DNA of 64,000 nucleotides from Mesorhizobium ciceri WSM4083 (GTDB lineage: Bacteria > Pseudomonadota > Alphaproteobacteria > Rhizobiales > Rhizobiaceae), in contig NZ_JAFG01000005.1 in assembly GCF_000519305.1 (NCBI RefSeq), forward strand, positions 650,478 to 714,477, written 5' to 3'. Of the stretch, positions 39,559 through 48,964 are shown in pieces (the first letter of the stretch is position 1; each line of letters begins with the position of its first letter). Made by a program: the position numbers and the translations under genes. The notes under the pieces are model-generated. The model saw only the letters and a list, made by a program, of their open reading frames with translations, did no database searches and had not been told where the DNA came from.

Positions 39559-40208
39559 TCCTCGACTTCGGCCACGGTTTTGTCCTGCGCCAGGCGACCG
39601 AGGCCGATCATCCCGCACTTGCAATGATCTGTCTCAAGACCGGCGATTCGGGCAAGGACGCCACCGCGCGCGAGGATGCACCGGAACTGCTGGGCCAGAT
39701 CTACACCATCCCCTACCAGGTGCTGGAACCCGACCTCGCTTTCATCGTCGATGGGCCAACGGGCGCCGCGGGCTATCTGCTGGGTGCAAAAGACACAAAG
39801 GCTTTCAATGCCGGCCTGGCCGCAAAGTGGTATCCGCGCCTTCAGGCGCAGGTGACCGATCCCGGACCCGACCGCACACTCTGGAGCGGCAGCGACTGGG
39901 CTCGCCACCAGATCCATCATCGCGACTTCACCATTCCGCCGGCCCTGGCTGCCTACCCTTCGCACGGTCATATCGACCTGTTGCCGCAGGCGCGTGGAAG
40001 AGGCATCGGCCGGCGGGCGATGGCTTTTCTCGAGCAAAGGCTCGCCGCGCTCGGTTCACGCGGGCTTTGCCTCGAAGTGATGCCGGACAATCACAATGCG
40101 CTGCGCTTCTACAGGGCCATCGGGTTCGCGGTGTTGCAGGAGCCGGGATTGCCGGACCACAGCATCTATGTCGCCAAACGGCTGACAACCGCACCGCAGA
40201 TCGTGTGA
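39555..40208 (+). CDS. GNAT-family N-acetyltransferase
   Basis: 217 residues from a GTG overlapping the SDR stop codon. The acetyl-CoA loop QARGRGIGRRAMAFLEQRL lies at about residues 138-156, followed by GLCLEVMPDNHNALRFYRAIGFAVL, the typical C-terminal GNAT half. The N-terminal half (LRQATEADHPALAMICLKTGDSGKDA) is like rhizobial GNATs found near sugar transporters. The substrate is unknown. Its stop is one base from the 3' end of tRNA-Val on the opposite strand. Confidence 0.88.
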   Translation: MILDFGHGFVLRQATEADHPALAMICLKTGDSGKDATAREDAPELLGQIYTIPYQVLEPDLAFIVDGPTGAAGYLLGAKDTKAFNAGLAAKWYPRLQAQVTDPGPDRTLWSGSDWARHQIHHRDFTIPPALAAYPSHGHIDLLPQARGRGIGRRAMAFLEQRLAALGSRGLCLEVMPDNHNALRFYRAIGFAVLQEPGLPDHSIYVAKRLTTAPQIV

Positions 40209-40209
40209 A

Positions 40210-40285
<76 letters not shown>

Positions 40286-40431
40286 GCTCCGGGCCGGACC
40301 TTTAAGCGGTCAGGGTCCGCTTCGCAAGGCCAAATGAGCGCAGGACGCCCTGGTCGGATGCCGGTTTTGCCAACAAAACGCCGGCTGTCAAAAAACCTTC
40401 TCCTGTTTGCTGTTATGCTGTCCTGTCACGC

Positions 40432-40460
40432 TTGACACCCGGTGGCGAACCCCTTATCCA
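40432..40460 (+). promoter_or_regulatory. Promoter of tRNA-Asp
   Basis: TTGACA (40432-40437), a 17-base spacer and TATCCA (40455-40460) lie about 42 bases before the mature tRNA-Asp. The -35 box is perfect. A divergent TTGACA at 40391-40386 may serve tRNA-Val. Confidence 0.75.
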
Positions 40461-40501
40461 GCGCCCCAACGACGAACACGGCTGACACGTGTTCGCCATG
40501 C

Positions 40502-40578
40502 GCGGGTGTAGCTCAGTTGGTTAGAGTGCCGGCCTGTCACGCCGGAGGTCGCGGGTTCGAGCCCCGTCACTCGCGCCA
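40502..40578 (+). tRNA. tRNA-Asp (anticodon GTC)
   Basis: The 77-nt gene begins GCGGGTGTAGCTCAGTTGG and ends with encoded CCA. Acceptor arms GCGGGTG/CACTCGC pair, the anticodon stem-loop is CCGGC-CTGTCAC-GCCGG, and the T arm is CGGGTTCGAGCCCCG. A CAAGGG/CCCTTG hairpin follows shortly after (about 40586-40604) but lacks a T run. Confidence 0.98.
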
Positions 40579-40721
40579 TTTCTCTCAAGGGTATCAAGCC
40601 CTTGGCTTCGGAGAAATGTCGACATGATTGTCAAAAATATTGTCTTGCAAGAGACCTGAGGTCCAGGAGACCTGCGGTCACTCAGGTCCGTTCGGCCCAT
40701 CCGACGTCTTGCCACGCAAGA

Positions 40722-41666
40722 TCATTCCCTCGCCAGCAGCGCCTCGACCTCCCGAAGCGTCGGCATCGACGGCGCGGTCCCCGGTCGGGTCACCGAAATG
40801 CCAGCGACGGCGCAAGCGAAGCGCACCGCTTGCAGCGGCTCCACACCCCTGGAAAGTGCTGCGGCAAGCCCGCCATTGAAGGCATCGCCCGCCCCCGTGG
40901 TTTCGACCACCGGGCCGGCGCTGACGGCAGGAACATGGTCGGAGCGCTCCTTCGAGTGCAAGAGCGCGCCCTTGTCGCCGAGCGTGACGATGACCGTGCC
41001 GACCCCCTTTTCGAGCAGCTTGTCGGCAGCGGCACGCGCGTCGTCGACCGAGGACACCTTAATCCCGGTCAGTTCCTCCGTCTCGGTCTCGTTGGGCGTG
41101 AGGTAGTCGCACAGCGTGTAGATGCGGTCGGGAAGCTTTGCCGCGGGGGCCGGATTGAGGATCGTCGTCACCCCTGCCCCGCGCGCGATCTCAAGCGCCC
41201 GCATGGCTGCATCGATCGGCTGTTCGAGCTGGGTGACGAAGACGCCGGCACCGCTGATCAGCCCGGCATTGGCTTCGATATCGGCTGGAGAGATCAGCAT
41301 GGCAGCACCGGGGCTGACGATGATGGCGTTGTTGCCGGTCGTCTCCTCGACGAAGATGTAGGCCGCGCCGGTGTAGCTTTCCGGCGTGTCGATGACGGCA
41401 TTTTTGACGCCCGCCTGCGCCCAGGTCTGCCTGGCCATGTCGGCGAAGGGATCGACGCCGAGGCGGGTGAGGAAGGTGACGTCGGCGCCGAGCTTGCCGG
41501 CGGCAACCGCCTGGTTGGAACCCTTGCCGCCCGGCCCCAGCGTGAAGGATGTGCCGAGAATGGTTTCGCCCATGCGCGGCTGCCGCTGCGCCCTGTAGGC
41601 GGTGTCGGCGACGAACACACCCAATATGACGACAGGCTTCATGACGACCGGCTTGCCCGAAGCCAT
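40722..41666 (-). CDS. rbsK: Ribokinase-family carbohydrate kinase
   Basis: 314 residues from the ATG at 41666, four bases after the mutarotase stop; an ATG at 41642 is also possible. PfkB motifs are complete: TLGPGGKGSNQAVAAGKLGA (about 42-61), LNPAPAAKLP and the catalytic TTGAGDAFNGGLAAAL. It is most like ribokinase, which makes ribose 5-phosphate, but may act on a related sugar. It is the last gene of the operon ABC-ATPase / mutarotase / kinase. Confidence 0.88.
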   Translation of the reverse strand: MASGKPVVMKPVVILGVFVADTAYRAQRQPRMGETILGTSFTLGPGGKGSNQAVAAGKLGADVTFLTRLGVDPFADMARQTWAQAGVKNAVIDTPESYTGAAYIFVEETTGNNAIIVSPGAAMLISPADIEANAGLISGAGVFVTQLEQPIDAAMRALEIARGAGVTTILNPAPAAKLPDRIYTLCDYLTPNETETEELTGIKVSSVDDARAAADKLLEKGVGTVIVTLGDKGALLHSKERSDHVPAVSAGPVVETTGAGDAFNGGLAAALSRGVEPLQAVRFACAVAGISVTRPGTAPSMPTLREVEALLARE

Positions 41667-41670
41667 GCCG

Positions 41671-42123
41671 CTACTCCGCATCCGGCGGCACGACGCCCTT
41701 GCGGAAGGCGAAGCAGCCATAGAAGCGGCGCTCACCTGTCTGGATGACACAATAGGCCTGTTTGGCGCGTTCGTAGAACGCATAGCGCTCGACCGCGATC
41801 ATCGGCCACGACTTGCCCTCGGCGTTGTCGACCTCCTTCTGCACTTCGCTTTGCACGGGCGGAACCTCGTCGGGCTTGCCGACGATTTCCATGCGCGCGG
41901 CCGAATCGTCGACGAATGTATCGAGCGGGTAGAGCGACAGCACCGCCTTGACCACTTGCGCCGCCGAGGCATCGATGCGCAGCACGCGGCCGAGCGCGGT
42001 CTGGCGCGCCACCGAATCGGACGGAAAATTGGTGTCGGCGATGATCAGATCATCGCCATGCCCCATTGCCCGCAATGCCTGCAGCACGTCGGCATTGAGC
42101 AGCGGGTTGATGCCTTTGAGCAT
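41671..42123 (-). CDS. RbsD/FucU-family sugar mutarotase
   Basis: 150 residues. It begins MLKGINPLLNADVLQALRAM and has GHGDDLIIADTNFPSDSV with the conserved His and Asp, and FYGCFAFRKGVVPPD at the end; the GHGDxLxIxDxNFP motif is that of the FucU branch (L-fucose mutarotase) more than the RbsD branch. It interconverts sugar anomers to speed entry into the kinase or dehydrogenase step. It lies between the ABC ATPase and the kinase genes. Confidence 0.9.
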   Translation of the reverse strand: MLKGINPLLNADVLQALRAMGHGDDLIIADTNFPSDSVARQTALGRVLRIDASAAQVVKAVLSLYPLDTFVDDSAARMEIVGKPDEVPPVQSEVQKEVDNAEGKSWPMIAVERYAFYERAKQAYCVIQTGERRFYGCFAFRKGVVPPDAE

Positions 42124-42144
42124 GGTATTCCTCGTGAGTTGGGA

Positions 42145-43203
<1,059 letters not shown>

Positions 43204-43299
43204 GTCTCCCCCATCGGCTCCATTAGCCGTAGGCGCAGAAGCTAACCAACGCGACCTGCCAGGGCAAGTCGGTCCCTTATAGATAAAAACCCGCTCTCG

Positions 43300-43328
43300 T
43301 TGACACGGCGTCGGGTTGTGAGAATAGT
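43300..43328 (+). promoter_or_regulatory. Putative promoter of the binding-protein/permease operon
   Basis: TTGACA (43300-43305), 17 bases, then AATAGT (43323-43328, four of six consensus bases) point toward the binding-protein gene at 43493. The long 5' leader holds a perfect palindrome at 43407-43419. Confidence 0.5.
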
Positions 43329-43406
43329 GGCAGGCGCTGGTCAAAATGTCGGCACCCGATCCGCAATCGGAACCTCAATCGACGCAGGGTGGGGTCCTGC
43401 CTAATT

Positions 43407-43419
43407 CGTTTCCGAAACG
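43407..43419. promoter_or_regulatory. Palindromic operator candidate CGTTTC-C-GAAACG
   Basis: A perfect 13-base palindrome with a single central base lies about 75 bases upstream of the binding-protein gene and about 80 bases after the predicted promoter. GTTTC/GAAAC arms are common in LacI-family operators. No LacI-type regulator gene is present in the window, so the regulator would be encoded elsewhere. Confidence 0.5.
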
Positions 43420-43492
43420 GGAGCATCGTTGGCGCTCCGGCGTCCGACAGTTGGCCGATTTATTCACACTGATGTTCTGGGAGGAATAGGCG

Positions 43493-45157
43493 ATGAGAAC
43501 GGGTCTTTACGACAAACTGGTTCGAGCCGGCGCCACAAGGCGTGACATATTGAAGGGCGCGGCCAGCATGGCCGCGATCGCAGCCGCATCCGGCGCCGGA
43601 CTTGGCGCCTTGACGCGCCCGGCCTCCGCGGCGAGCGAATTGCGCACAAAAATCCTGCAGATCCCCGGCGTCGGCAAAGGCCAGCCGACGGACGCCGACT
43701 TCCAGAAAGTCGGTGAACTCTGCATCGAAGCCACCAAGGCCAATGTCAAGGAAGGCGAATTCGCCGGCGTCGAACTGACCTTCATGGGTCTCAACAACCA
43801 GAACCTGCACAATGTGCTGTTCCGCGGCTTCCTGAAGCCATGGGAGACCTACACCGGCGCCAAGATCAACTGGATCGACCTGGCGCAGGCCGATTACAAC
43901 GCCCGCCTGCAGCAGTCGATCGCCACCGGCACCGTCGACTTCGACATCATCGAAATGGGCGCCCCGTTCGAAGGCGATGTCTGCGGCAAGGGCCTGACGT
44001 CGGAAATGCCCGACTGGGTCAAGACCCAGATCGATTTCGACGATCTGGTCAGCTATCTGAAGCCGCCGGTCGGCACCTGGGACGGCAAGCAATACCGCGT
44101 GACCGTCGACGGCGACGCGCACAACTTCAACTACCGCACCGACGTGTTCGCCGATGCCGACCTCGCCAAGGCCTGGAAGGACGGCGGCGGCGAAGGTGAA
44201 TGGGGCGTGCCGAAGACCTGGCAGCAGGTTCAGGCGGTGACCAAGTTCCTCAAGGGCAAGAAGCTCAAGGACCAGGACGTCTATGGCTATCTCGACGCGC
44301 CAAAGCCCTGGGGCGGCTTCGGCTTCTATTTCCTTGGCAGCCGCGCCACCGCCTATGCCAAGCACCCCGACGACAAGGCCTGGCTGTTCGACGCCGACAC
44401 GATGAAGCCGCGCGTCAACAATCCGGCCTGGGTGCGCGCCATCCAGGACGTCATCGACGCGCTGCCCTCCGAACCCGCGGACCAGATCAACGCCGATCCG
44501 AACACGACCGCCTTCCAGCAGTTCCTGGCCGGCACCGGCTCGATGGTCACCTGGTGGGGCGACGTCGGCTCCAACGTCAAGACCAACGACTCTTCCGTCG
44601 TCGGCGACGTCACCGGCTTCTCGATCCTGCCGGGCTCCGACGATGTCTATAATGCGAAGACCGGCGCCTGGGACAAGCTCGCCAGCGGCCCGAACTATGC
44701 GCCCAACTGCGCCTATCTCGGCTGGGGTGTCTATGTCATGGCCCGCGTCGATGCCGACGAGAAGAAGAAGAAGGCGGCATGGTCCGCCGCCGCGCATCTC
44801 GGCGGCAAGGACCTGTCGATCTGGACGGCGATGTATCCGTCGGGCTTCCAGCCTTACCGCAACTCGCATTTCGACATTCCCGAATGGGTGGCGGCCGGCT
44901 ACGACGAGGCCTTCATCACCTCCTACCTCAAGTCGGAATCCGACAGCTACAACCATCCGAACGCGGCAATCGAGCCACGCATCCCCGGCATCTTCCAGTA
45001 CTACAGCGCCGCCGAGGATATTTTGGCCAACACCTTCGCCGGCAAGATGAAGGCGCAGGAAGGCGCCGACGCCATCGCGGCGGCCTGGGAGAAACTGACC
45101 GACCAGATCGGCCGCGACAACCAGATCAAGCTCTACAAAGCTTCGCTCGGCATGTAG
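43493..45157 (+). CDS. Tat-secreted carbohydrate-binding protein of an ABC transporter
   Basis: 554 residues, larger than most sugar-binding proteins of this class (400-450). The N-terminus has a twin-arginine signal: TRRDILKGAASMAAIAAASG (about 15-34), then an AXA-type site near PASAASE (43-49). The mature part has the extended SBP_bac_1 fold, with YTGAKINWIDLAQADYNARLQQS, WWGDVGSNVK and YPSGFQPYRNSHFD. It delivers an unknown carbohydrate to the permeases encoded directly downstream. A strong hairpin follows the stop (45173-45198). Confidence 0.9.
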   Translation: MRTGLYDKLVRAGATRRDILKGAASMAAIAAASGAGLGALTRPASAASELRTKILQIPGVGKGQPTDADFQKVGELCIEATKANVKEGEFAGVELTFMGLNNQNLHNVLFRGFLKPWETYTGAKINWIDLAQADYNARLQQSIATGTVDFDIIEMGAPFEGDVCGKGLTSEMPDWVKTQIDFDDLVSYLKPPVGTWDGKQYRVTVDGDAHNFNYRTDVFADADLAKAWKDGGGEGEWGVPKTWQQVQAVTKFLKGKKLKDQDVYGYLDAPKPWGGFGFYFLGSRATAYAKHPDDKAWLFDADTMKPRVNNPAWVRAIQDVIDALPSEPADQINADPNTTAFQQFLAGTGSMVTWWGDVGSNVKTNDSSVVGDVTGFSILPGSDDVYNAKTGAWDKLASGPNYAPNCAYLGWGVYVMARVDADEKKKKAAWSAAAHLGGKDLSIWTAMYPSGFQPYRNSHFDIPEWVAAGYDEAFITSYLKSESDSYNHPNAAIEPRIPGIFQYYSAAEDILANTFAGKMKAQEGADAIAAAWEKLTDQIGRDNQIKLYKASLGM

Positions 45158-45172
45158 GCTGGCCTATGAACC

Positions 45173-45198
45173 GTGGTCCGGCGGCAACGCCGGACCAC
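45173..45198 (+). terminator. Stem-loop after the binding-protein gene
   Basis: A perfect 10-bp stem (GTGGTCCGGC/GCCGGACCAC) with loop GGCAAC starts 15 bases after the stop codon, without a T run. It parallels the hairpin at 37645-37669 after the other operon's binding-protein gene. Confidence 0.7.
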
Positions 45199-45245
45199 TT
45201 TAGACCGGCTCCGGCTCCTCGAGAGCCTTCAAACGGGCGAGATTT

Positions 45246-46367
45246 GTGGCTGACCAGACTTCGACCGCGAACCCGTGGCCGGCAGATGCCGGCCCTTCCG
45301 ATCTGATCTCTCCAGGCCGCAAACGCCTTGGCCGGGCGCTGATGGCCGTTGCGACGCTTGGCCTGCTGGCGACGATCGTGCTGGAGATCCTCTACAAGGG
45401 CAGCGCCGATGCGATCGGCTTCGAGACCTGGCGCCCCGTCGTCTATGCCTATGTTCTGTGGGGCGTGGCGATCGGCATCGGCCAGGTGCTGACGCGCGGC
45501 GAAGACGGCCAGCGTGCCCTGTTCCTGCTGCCGGCGCTGTTGTTCACCATCGCCATGGTGATCTTCCCGACGCTGTTCGGTTTCTACATCGCGCTCACCG
45601 ACTGGAACCTCAGTTCCTTCAGTGGCCGCAAGTTCAACGGGCTCGACAATTTCTGGCAGATGCTGGCCGATCCCTACTACCGCAATGCGCTGTTCAACAT
45701 GGTGCTCTATGTGCTGGCGGTGGCGGTCGAATATGTCATTGCCTTTGGCCTGGCGCTGCTCCTCAACGCCCAGATCCGGGCGCGAAAATTCTTCCGCGTC
45801 GTCTTCCTGATGCCGTTGATGCTGTCGCCGGTCGCGGTGTCGTGGATGATCGGCAAATCGCTGATGGAATACAGGTTCGGACCGGCCGCAACGCTGGCGC
45901 GCCATCTCGGCTGGGAAAATCCGGCCTTCTTCTCCGATCCGATCATCGCGCGCATATCGATCATGATACTGGATGCCTGGACCTTCATTCCATTCATGAT
46001 GATCATGCTGCTGGCCGGGCTGCAGGCGATGTCGCGCGAAGTGCTCGAGGCCGCACGCGTCGACGGCGCCAATGCGTGGCAGACCTTCTGGCAGGTCACC
46101 TTCCCGCTGATGCTGCCGGTGTCGGTGACGGCGGTGATCCTGCGCATCATCTTCAAGCTGAAGCTTGCCGACATCATCATCACGGTGACGTCGGGCGGCC
46201 CGGGCGGCGCCACCGATTCCGTGTCGAGCTTCATCTACCGCGAATATCGCGACCGCTCGAATGTCGGCTACGGAACCATGCTGGCGATGGCCTATCTGGT
46301 GATCATCGTCGTGTTCGTCACGTGGCTGTTGAAATTCGCCAACCGTTTTGTCCGCAATGTCAACTAA
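45246..46367 (+). CDS. Carbohydrate ABC transporter permease (MalF/UgpA class)
   Basis: 373 residues from a GTG, with about eight membrane segments. The first two (near 30-50 and 65-82) precede the usual six-helix core. The EAA loop is REVLEAARVDGANAWQTFWQVTFPLMLP (about 262-289), including the conserved EAA-x3-G. It pairs with the next permease and with the UgpC-like ATPase encoded at 42145-43203. The two extra N-terminal helices resemble MalF rather than UgpA. Confidence 0.93.
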   Translation: MADQTSTANPWPADAGPSDLISPGRKRLGRALMAVATLGLLATIVLEILYKGSADAIGFETWRPVVYAYVLWGVAIGIGQVLTRGEDGQRALFLLPALLFTIAMVIFPTLFGFYIALTDWNLSSFSGRKFNGLDNFWQMLADPYYRNALFNMVLYVLAVAVEYVIAFGLALLLNAQIRARKFFRVVFLMPLMLSPVAVSWMIGKSLMEYRFGPAATLARHLGWENPAFFSDPIIARISIMILDAWTFIPFMMIMLLAGLQAMSREVLEAARVDGANAWQTFWQVTFPLMLPVSVTAVILRIIFKLKLADIIITVTSGGPGGATDSVSSFIYREYRDRSNVGYGTMLAMAYLVIIVVFVTWLLKFANRFVRNVN

Positions 46368-46393
46368 AGCAAGATGGGGGTGAATTGAGCCCG

Positions 46394-47311
46394 ATGAGCG
46401 TTCAGACCACCGAATATGTCGCCTCGGAAATCCGCTCGCCGGCGAGCTTCCTCGCCAGCCGCGTTTTCATCTATGGGGCGCTGGCCTTCTGGGCGTTCAT
46501 CTGCCTGTTCCCGATCTATTGGACGGTGACAACCTCGTTCAAGACTGCGGTCGACGTCACGCAGGGCCATCTCATCCCCTTCGTCGACTTCCAGCCGGAC
46601 TGGAAAGGCTGGCGTTCGCTGGGCCTGTCGCCGGACTCGATCTTCCAGACCTCGACGGTGCGCGAGGAGTTCCTCAAGCGCTTCATGAATTCGGTGATCA
46701 CCTCGGTCGGCGCGTCGAGCCTTGCCATCGTCATCGGCAGCCTCGCCGCCTACGGGCTCACCCGCTATCGCTACCATTTCGCCTGGTTCAAGAACGAAGA
46801 CATCTCGTTTTTCTTCCTGTCGCAGCTGATCCTGCCGCCGGTGGTGCTGGCGCTGCCCTTCCTGGTGCTCTACCGGGAAGTCGGCCTGCTCGACACGCGC
46901 ATCGGGCTGATCCTGCTCTACACGCTGATGGTGCTGCCGATCGTCATCTGGATCACGCGCGACCAGTTCAATTCGATTCCCGTCGAACTTGAGGAAGCAG
47001 CCCTGGTCGACGGGCTGTCGATCTGGGGCGCGTTCTTCCGCATCGTCATGCCGATCGCGCTGCCGGGCATGGTCGCCGCCTTCATCCTGGCGATGGTGCT
47101 GTGCTGGAACGAGTATTTCTTCGCCGCGCTTTTGACCTCGACCGACGCCAAGACGATTCCCGTCATGGTGGCGAGCCAGACCGGCTCGCAAGGCATCAAC
47201 TGGTGGTCGATGGCGGCACTTGCGACAGCGGCCATCGCGCCGCTGGCGGTCATCGGCATCGCGCTTGAGCGCTATCTGATCATGGGCATGACCGCCGGAG
47301 CGGTGAAGTAG
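46394..47311 (+). CDS. Carbohydrate ABC transporter permease (MalG/UgpE class)
   Basis: 305 residues from the ATG at 46394 with six membrane segments. The EAA loop VELEEAALVDGLSIWGAFFRIVMPIALPG (about 198-226) and the FNSIPVELEEA lead are typical. A long open frame extends upstream to 45275 on the same frame, but it is the shadow of the first permease and was rejected. It is the last gene of the transporter operon and is followed by an inverted repeat element. Confidence 0.94.
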   Translation: MSVQTTEYVASEIRSPASFLASRVFIYGALAFWAFICLFPIYWTVTTSFKTAVDVTQGHLIPFVDFQPDWKGWRSLGLSPDSIFQTSTVREEFLKRFMNSVITSVGASSLAIVIGSLAAYGLTRYRYHFAWFKNEDISFFFLSQLILPPVVLALPFLVLYREVGLLDTRIGLILLYTLMVLPIVIWITRDQFNSIPVELEEAALVDGLSIWGAFFRIVMPIALPGMVAAFILAMVLCWNEYFFAALLTSTDAKTIPVMVASQTGSQGINWWSMAALATAAIAPLAVIGIALERYLIMGMTAGAVK

Positions 47312-47326
47312 CAGGGCCCCTTCTTG

Positions 47327-47470
47327 CCTTCTCCCCCTGTGGGAGAAGGTGGATCGGCGCGCAGCGCCGAGACGGATGAGGGGTGTTCCAGCGAAGTGAG
47401 ACGTTTGCGTTCCCTGGAACACCCCTCATCCGTCGCCTTCGGCGACACCTTCTCCCACAGGGGGAGAAGG
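47327..47470. repeat. Inverted repeat element between convergent genes
   Basis: The arms start with CCTTCTCCCCCTGTGGGAGA and end with its reverse complement; an inner pair GACGGATGAGGGGTGTTCCA / TGGAACACCCCTCATCCGTC adds to the stem. The outer arms have nested palindromes of their own. It lies between the ends of the permease and creatininase genes and could end both transcripts. It is a mobile-looking palindrome without any encoded protein. Confidence 0.8.
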
Positions 47471-47480
47471 AAGAACCGCG

Positions 47481-48224
47481 CTAGCCGCTCAATATCTCCC
47501 GCAGATGATCCAGGATCATCGCCACACCCTTCTGCCCAAGCTCGGCCGAAGCATCCTTGGCGCTCGCCGTATACCAGCTCTTGTTATCTGCGAAGTGCGC
47601 GGCATCGACAGCCTCCGGGCATAGCGCCAGCATCAGCGAGGTCTCACCGATGCCGGCATGATCGAACGGGTACTTGCCGTTCATGTCAGCCGACATCAGC
47701 GGATGCACCTGCACCCAGTTGAAGAAATTTTCACCCGCGGCGTGCCCGGAATAGTAGTCGGCCATCGCCTGCGCACCCCACCAGCCCTCGCCGCGTTCCT
47801 TTTCGAGGAAACGGAAGATCGCCTGGCGGCCGGCGGTCTTGAACGCCAGATCGGTCGGCATGCCGGCGGCAAAGTTCTCGGTCTGGTGGTGGATGATGGC
47901 GTGGATGTTGCGAAAGCCGATGCGCAGCAGGCTGTAGAACAGTTCTTCGCCGAACGGCGCCAGCGCATTGCCGCCGACCTGCACCGAGCCGCTGCCTTCC
48001 GGCGGTGCCACCGCATAGCTCGCAGCACCGTAGTAGAAAGGTGGCAGGATGACGATGTCCTTTTCCTTTTCGAACAGCTCCAACGTCTTGACGACGGCCA
48101 GCGTGTCCATGCCGACTGCCATGTGCTCGCCATGGTATTCGAGCACGCCGAGCGGCAGAGCGACCGGCCAATTCTCAGCGATCGCCCTGCGGATCTGGTG
48201 TGGCAGCATCAGTTCGTAGCGCAT
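47481..48224 (-). CDS. Creatininase / creatinine amidohydrolase family protein
   Basis: 247 residues. The family pattern is visible: LPLGVLEYHGEHMAVGMDT (with the metal-binding Glu and His and the Asp), PPFYYGAASYA and HAGIGETSLMLALCPEAVD with the later Glu. Members hydrolyse cyclic or linear amides, including creatinine and a step in riboflavin/F420 and mycofactocin pathways. Here it follows a SIS-domain gene by three bases, in a carbohydrate cluster, so a sugar-derived amide or lactam may be the substrate. That is inference. Confidence 0.85.
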   Translation of the reverse strand: MRYELMLPHQIRRAIAENWPVALPLGVLEYHGEHMAVGMDTLAVVKTLELFEKEKDIVILPPFYYGAASYAVAPPEGSGSVQVGGNALAPFGEELFYSLLRIGFRNIHAIIHHQTENFAAGMPTDLAFKTAGRQAIFRFLEKERGEGWWGAQAMADYYSGHAAGENFFNWVQVHPLMSADMNGKYPFDHAGIGETSLMLALCPEAVDAAHFADNKSWYTASAKDASAELGQKGVAMILDHLREILSG

Positions 48225-48227
48225 GAT

Positions 48228-48788
48228 CTATTCCATGTTGGTGTGGCGGGCGCGCATCGCTTCGGGCGACGCGCCAGTCAATTCCCTGAGCTTCAGCACC
48301 ATCACTTCAAACAGCAGGAACAGCGCGCCTTCGAACACCGAGCCCATCGGCAGGACCGATGTTTTTTGCGCCCCCTGATCGTTGGCCATGGTCTGCGCGG
48401 GAATGAGCAGGGTGAAATCGGCGCGCTTCGCCGCGCTGCCTTCGGCCTGGGCGGTCAGCAGGAGATTGGTTGCACCTGCTTGGCGCGCGACCTGCATCAG
48501 GGTCAGCACGGTCGAGGTCTCTCCCGGCCCGGAACTGACCAGGAAGACATCGCCCTGCCCCAACGGCGGCGTGTTCATGTCGCCAACCACGGAAACCGGC
48601 AGGCCCAAATGGTAGAGCCGCATGGCAAAGCCCTTGACCTGCAAGGCCTCGCGGCCGCAGCCATAGACGACGATCTGTCGCGCGCCGGTCAGCATTTTGC
48701 AGGCGGCGTCGATCCGGCTTTCGTCGATGCGCGCCAGCACGCCACCCAGTTCGTCAAGCGCGGCCTCGAATTTGCTCTTGTCGCTCAC
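48228..48788 (-). CDS. SIS-domain sugar phosphate isomerase (6-phospho-3-hexuloisomerase-like)
   Basis: 186 residues from a GTG. The SIS fold shows IVVYGCGREALQVKGFAMRLYHLG and VFLVSSGPGETSTVLTLMQVARQAGA, the S-G-x-G-E-T motif of phosphohexuloisomerases, with SVLPMGSVFEGALFLLFEVMV near the end. It probably isomerises a ketose or aldose phosphate. It is the first gene of a two-gene operon with the creatininase-like protein and is divergent from the aldo/keto reductase. Confidence 0.88.
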   Translation of the reverse strand: MSDKSKFEAALDELGGVLARIDESRIDAACKMLTGARQIVVYGCGREALQVKGFAMRLYHLGLPVSVVGDMNTPPLGQGDVFLVSSGPGETSTVLTLMQVARQAGATNLLLTAQAEGSAAKRADFTLLIPAQTMANDQGAQKTSVLPMGSVFEGALFLLFEVMVLKLRELTGASPEAMRARHTNME

Positions 48789-48903
48789 CGCGATCCTGCC
48801 ATCAAAATCACCCCTGGGATTTGCGCCCTTGCTGCCACGAACAGCTTGATTTCGTTCATGCTAGCAACCGCGAAAATGCGTGTCCAACGCGCAGCGATGC
48901 TTT

Positions 48904-48935
48904 TGCCTGATCACAGGCATGATAGTGTCATGTCA
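48904..48935. promoter_or_regulatory. Palindromes between divergent SIS and aldo/keto reductase genes
   Basis: TGCCTGATCACAGGCA (48904-48919) has 6-base arms, and CATGA-TAGTG-TCATG (48918-48932) follows, partly overlapping it. Both lie in the 176-bp region that must hold both promoters. A GntR- or LacI-type regulator is possible, but no regulator gene is close. Confidence 0.4.
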
Positions 48936-48964
48936 GACAAATCAAGCGAGGCAAACGGCAGCAT

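Noticed and set aside
45275..46393. Upstream extension of the second permease gene giving a 678-codon frame
   Set aside because: The upstream part lies in another frame of the first permease, whose motifs are intact, and shows no membrane-protein pattern.
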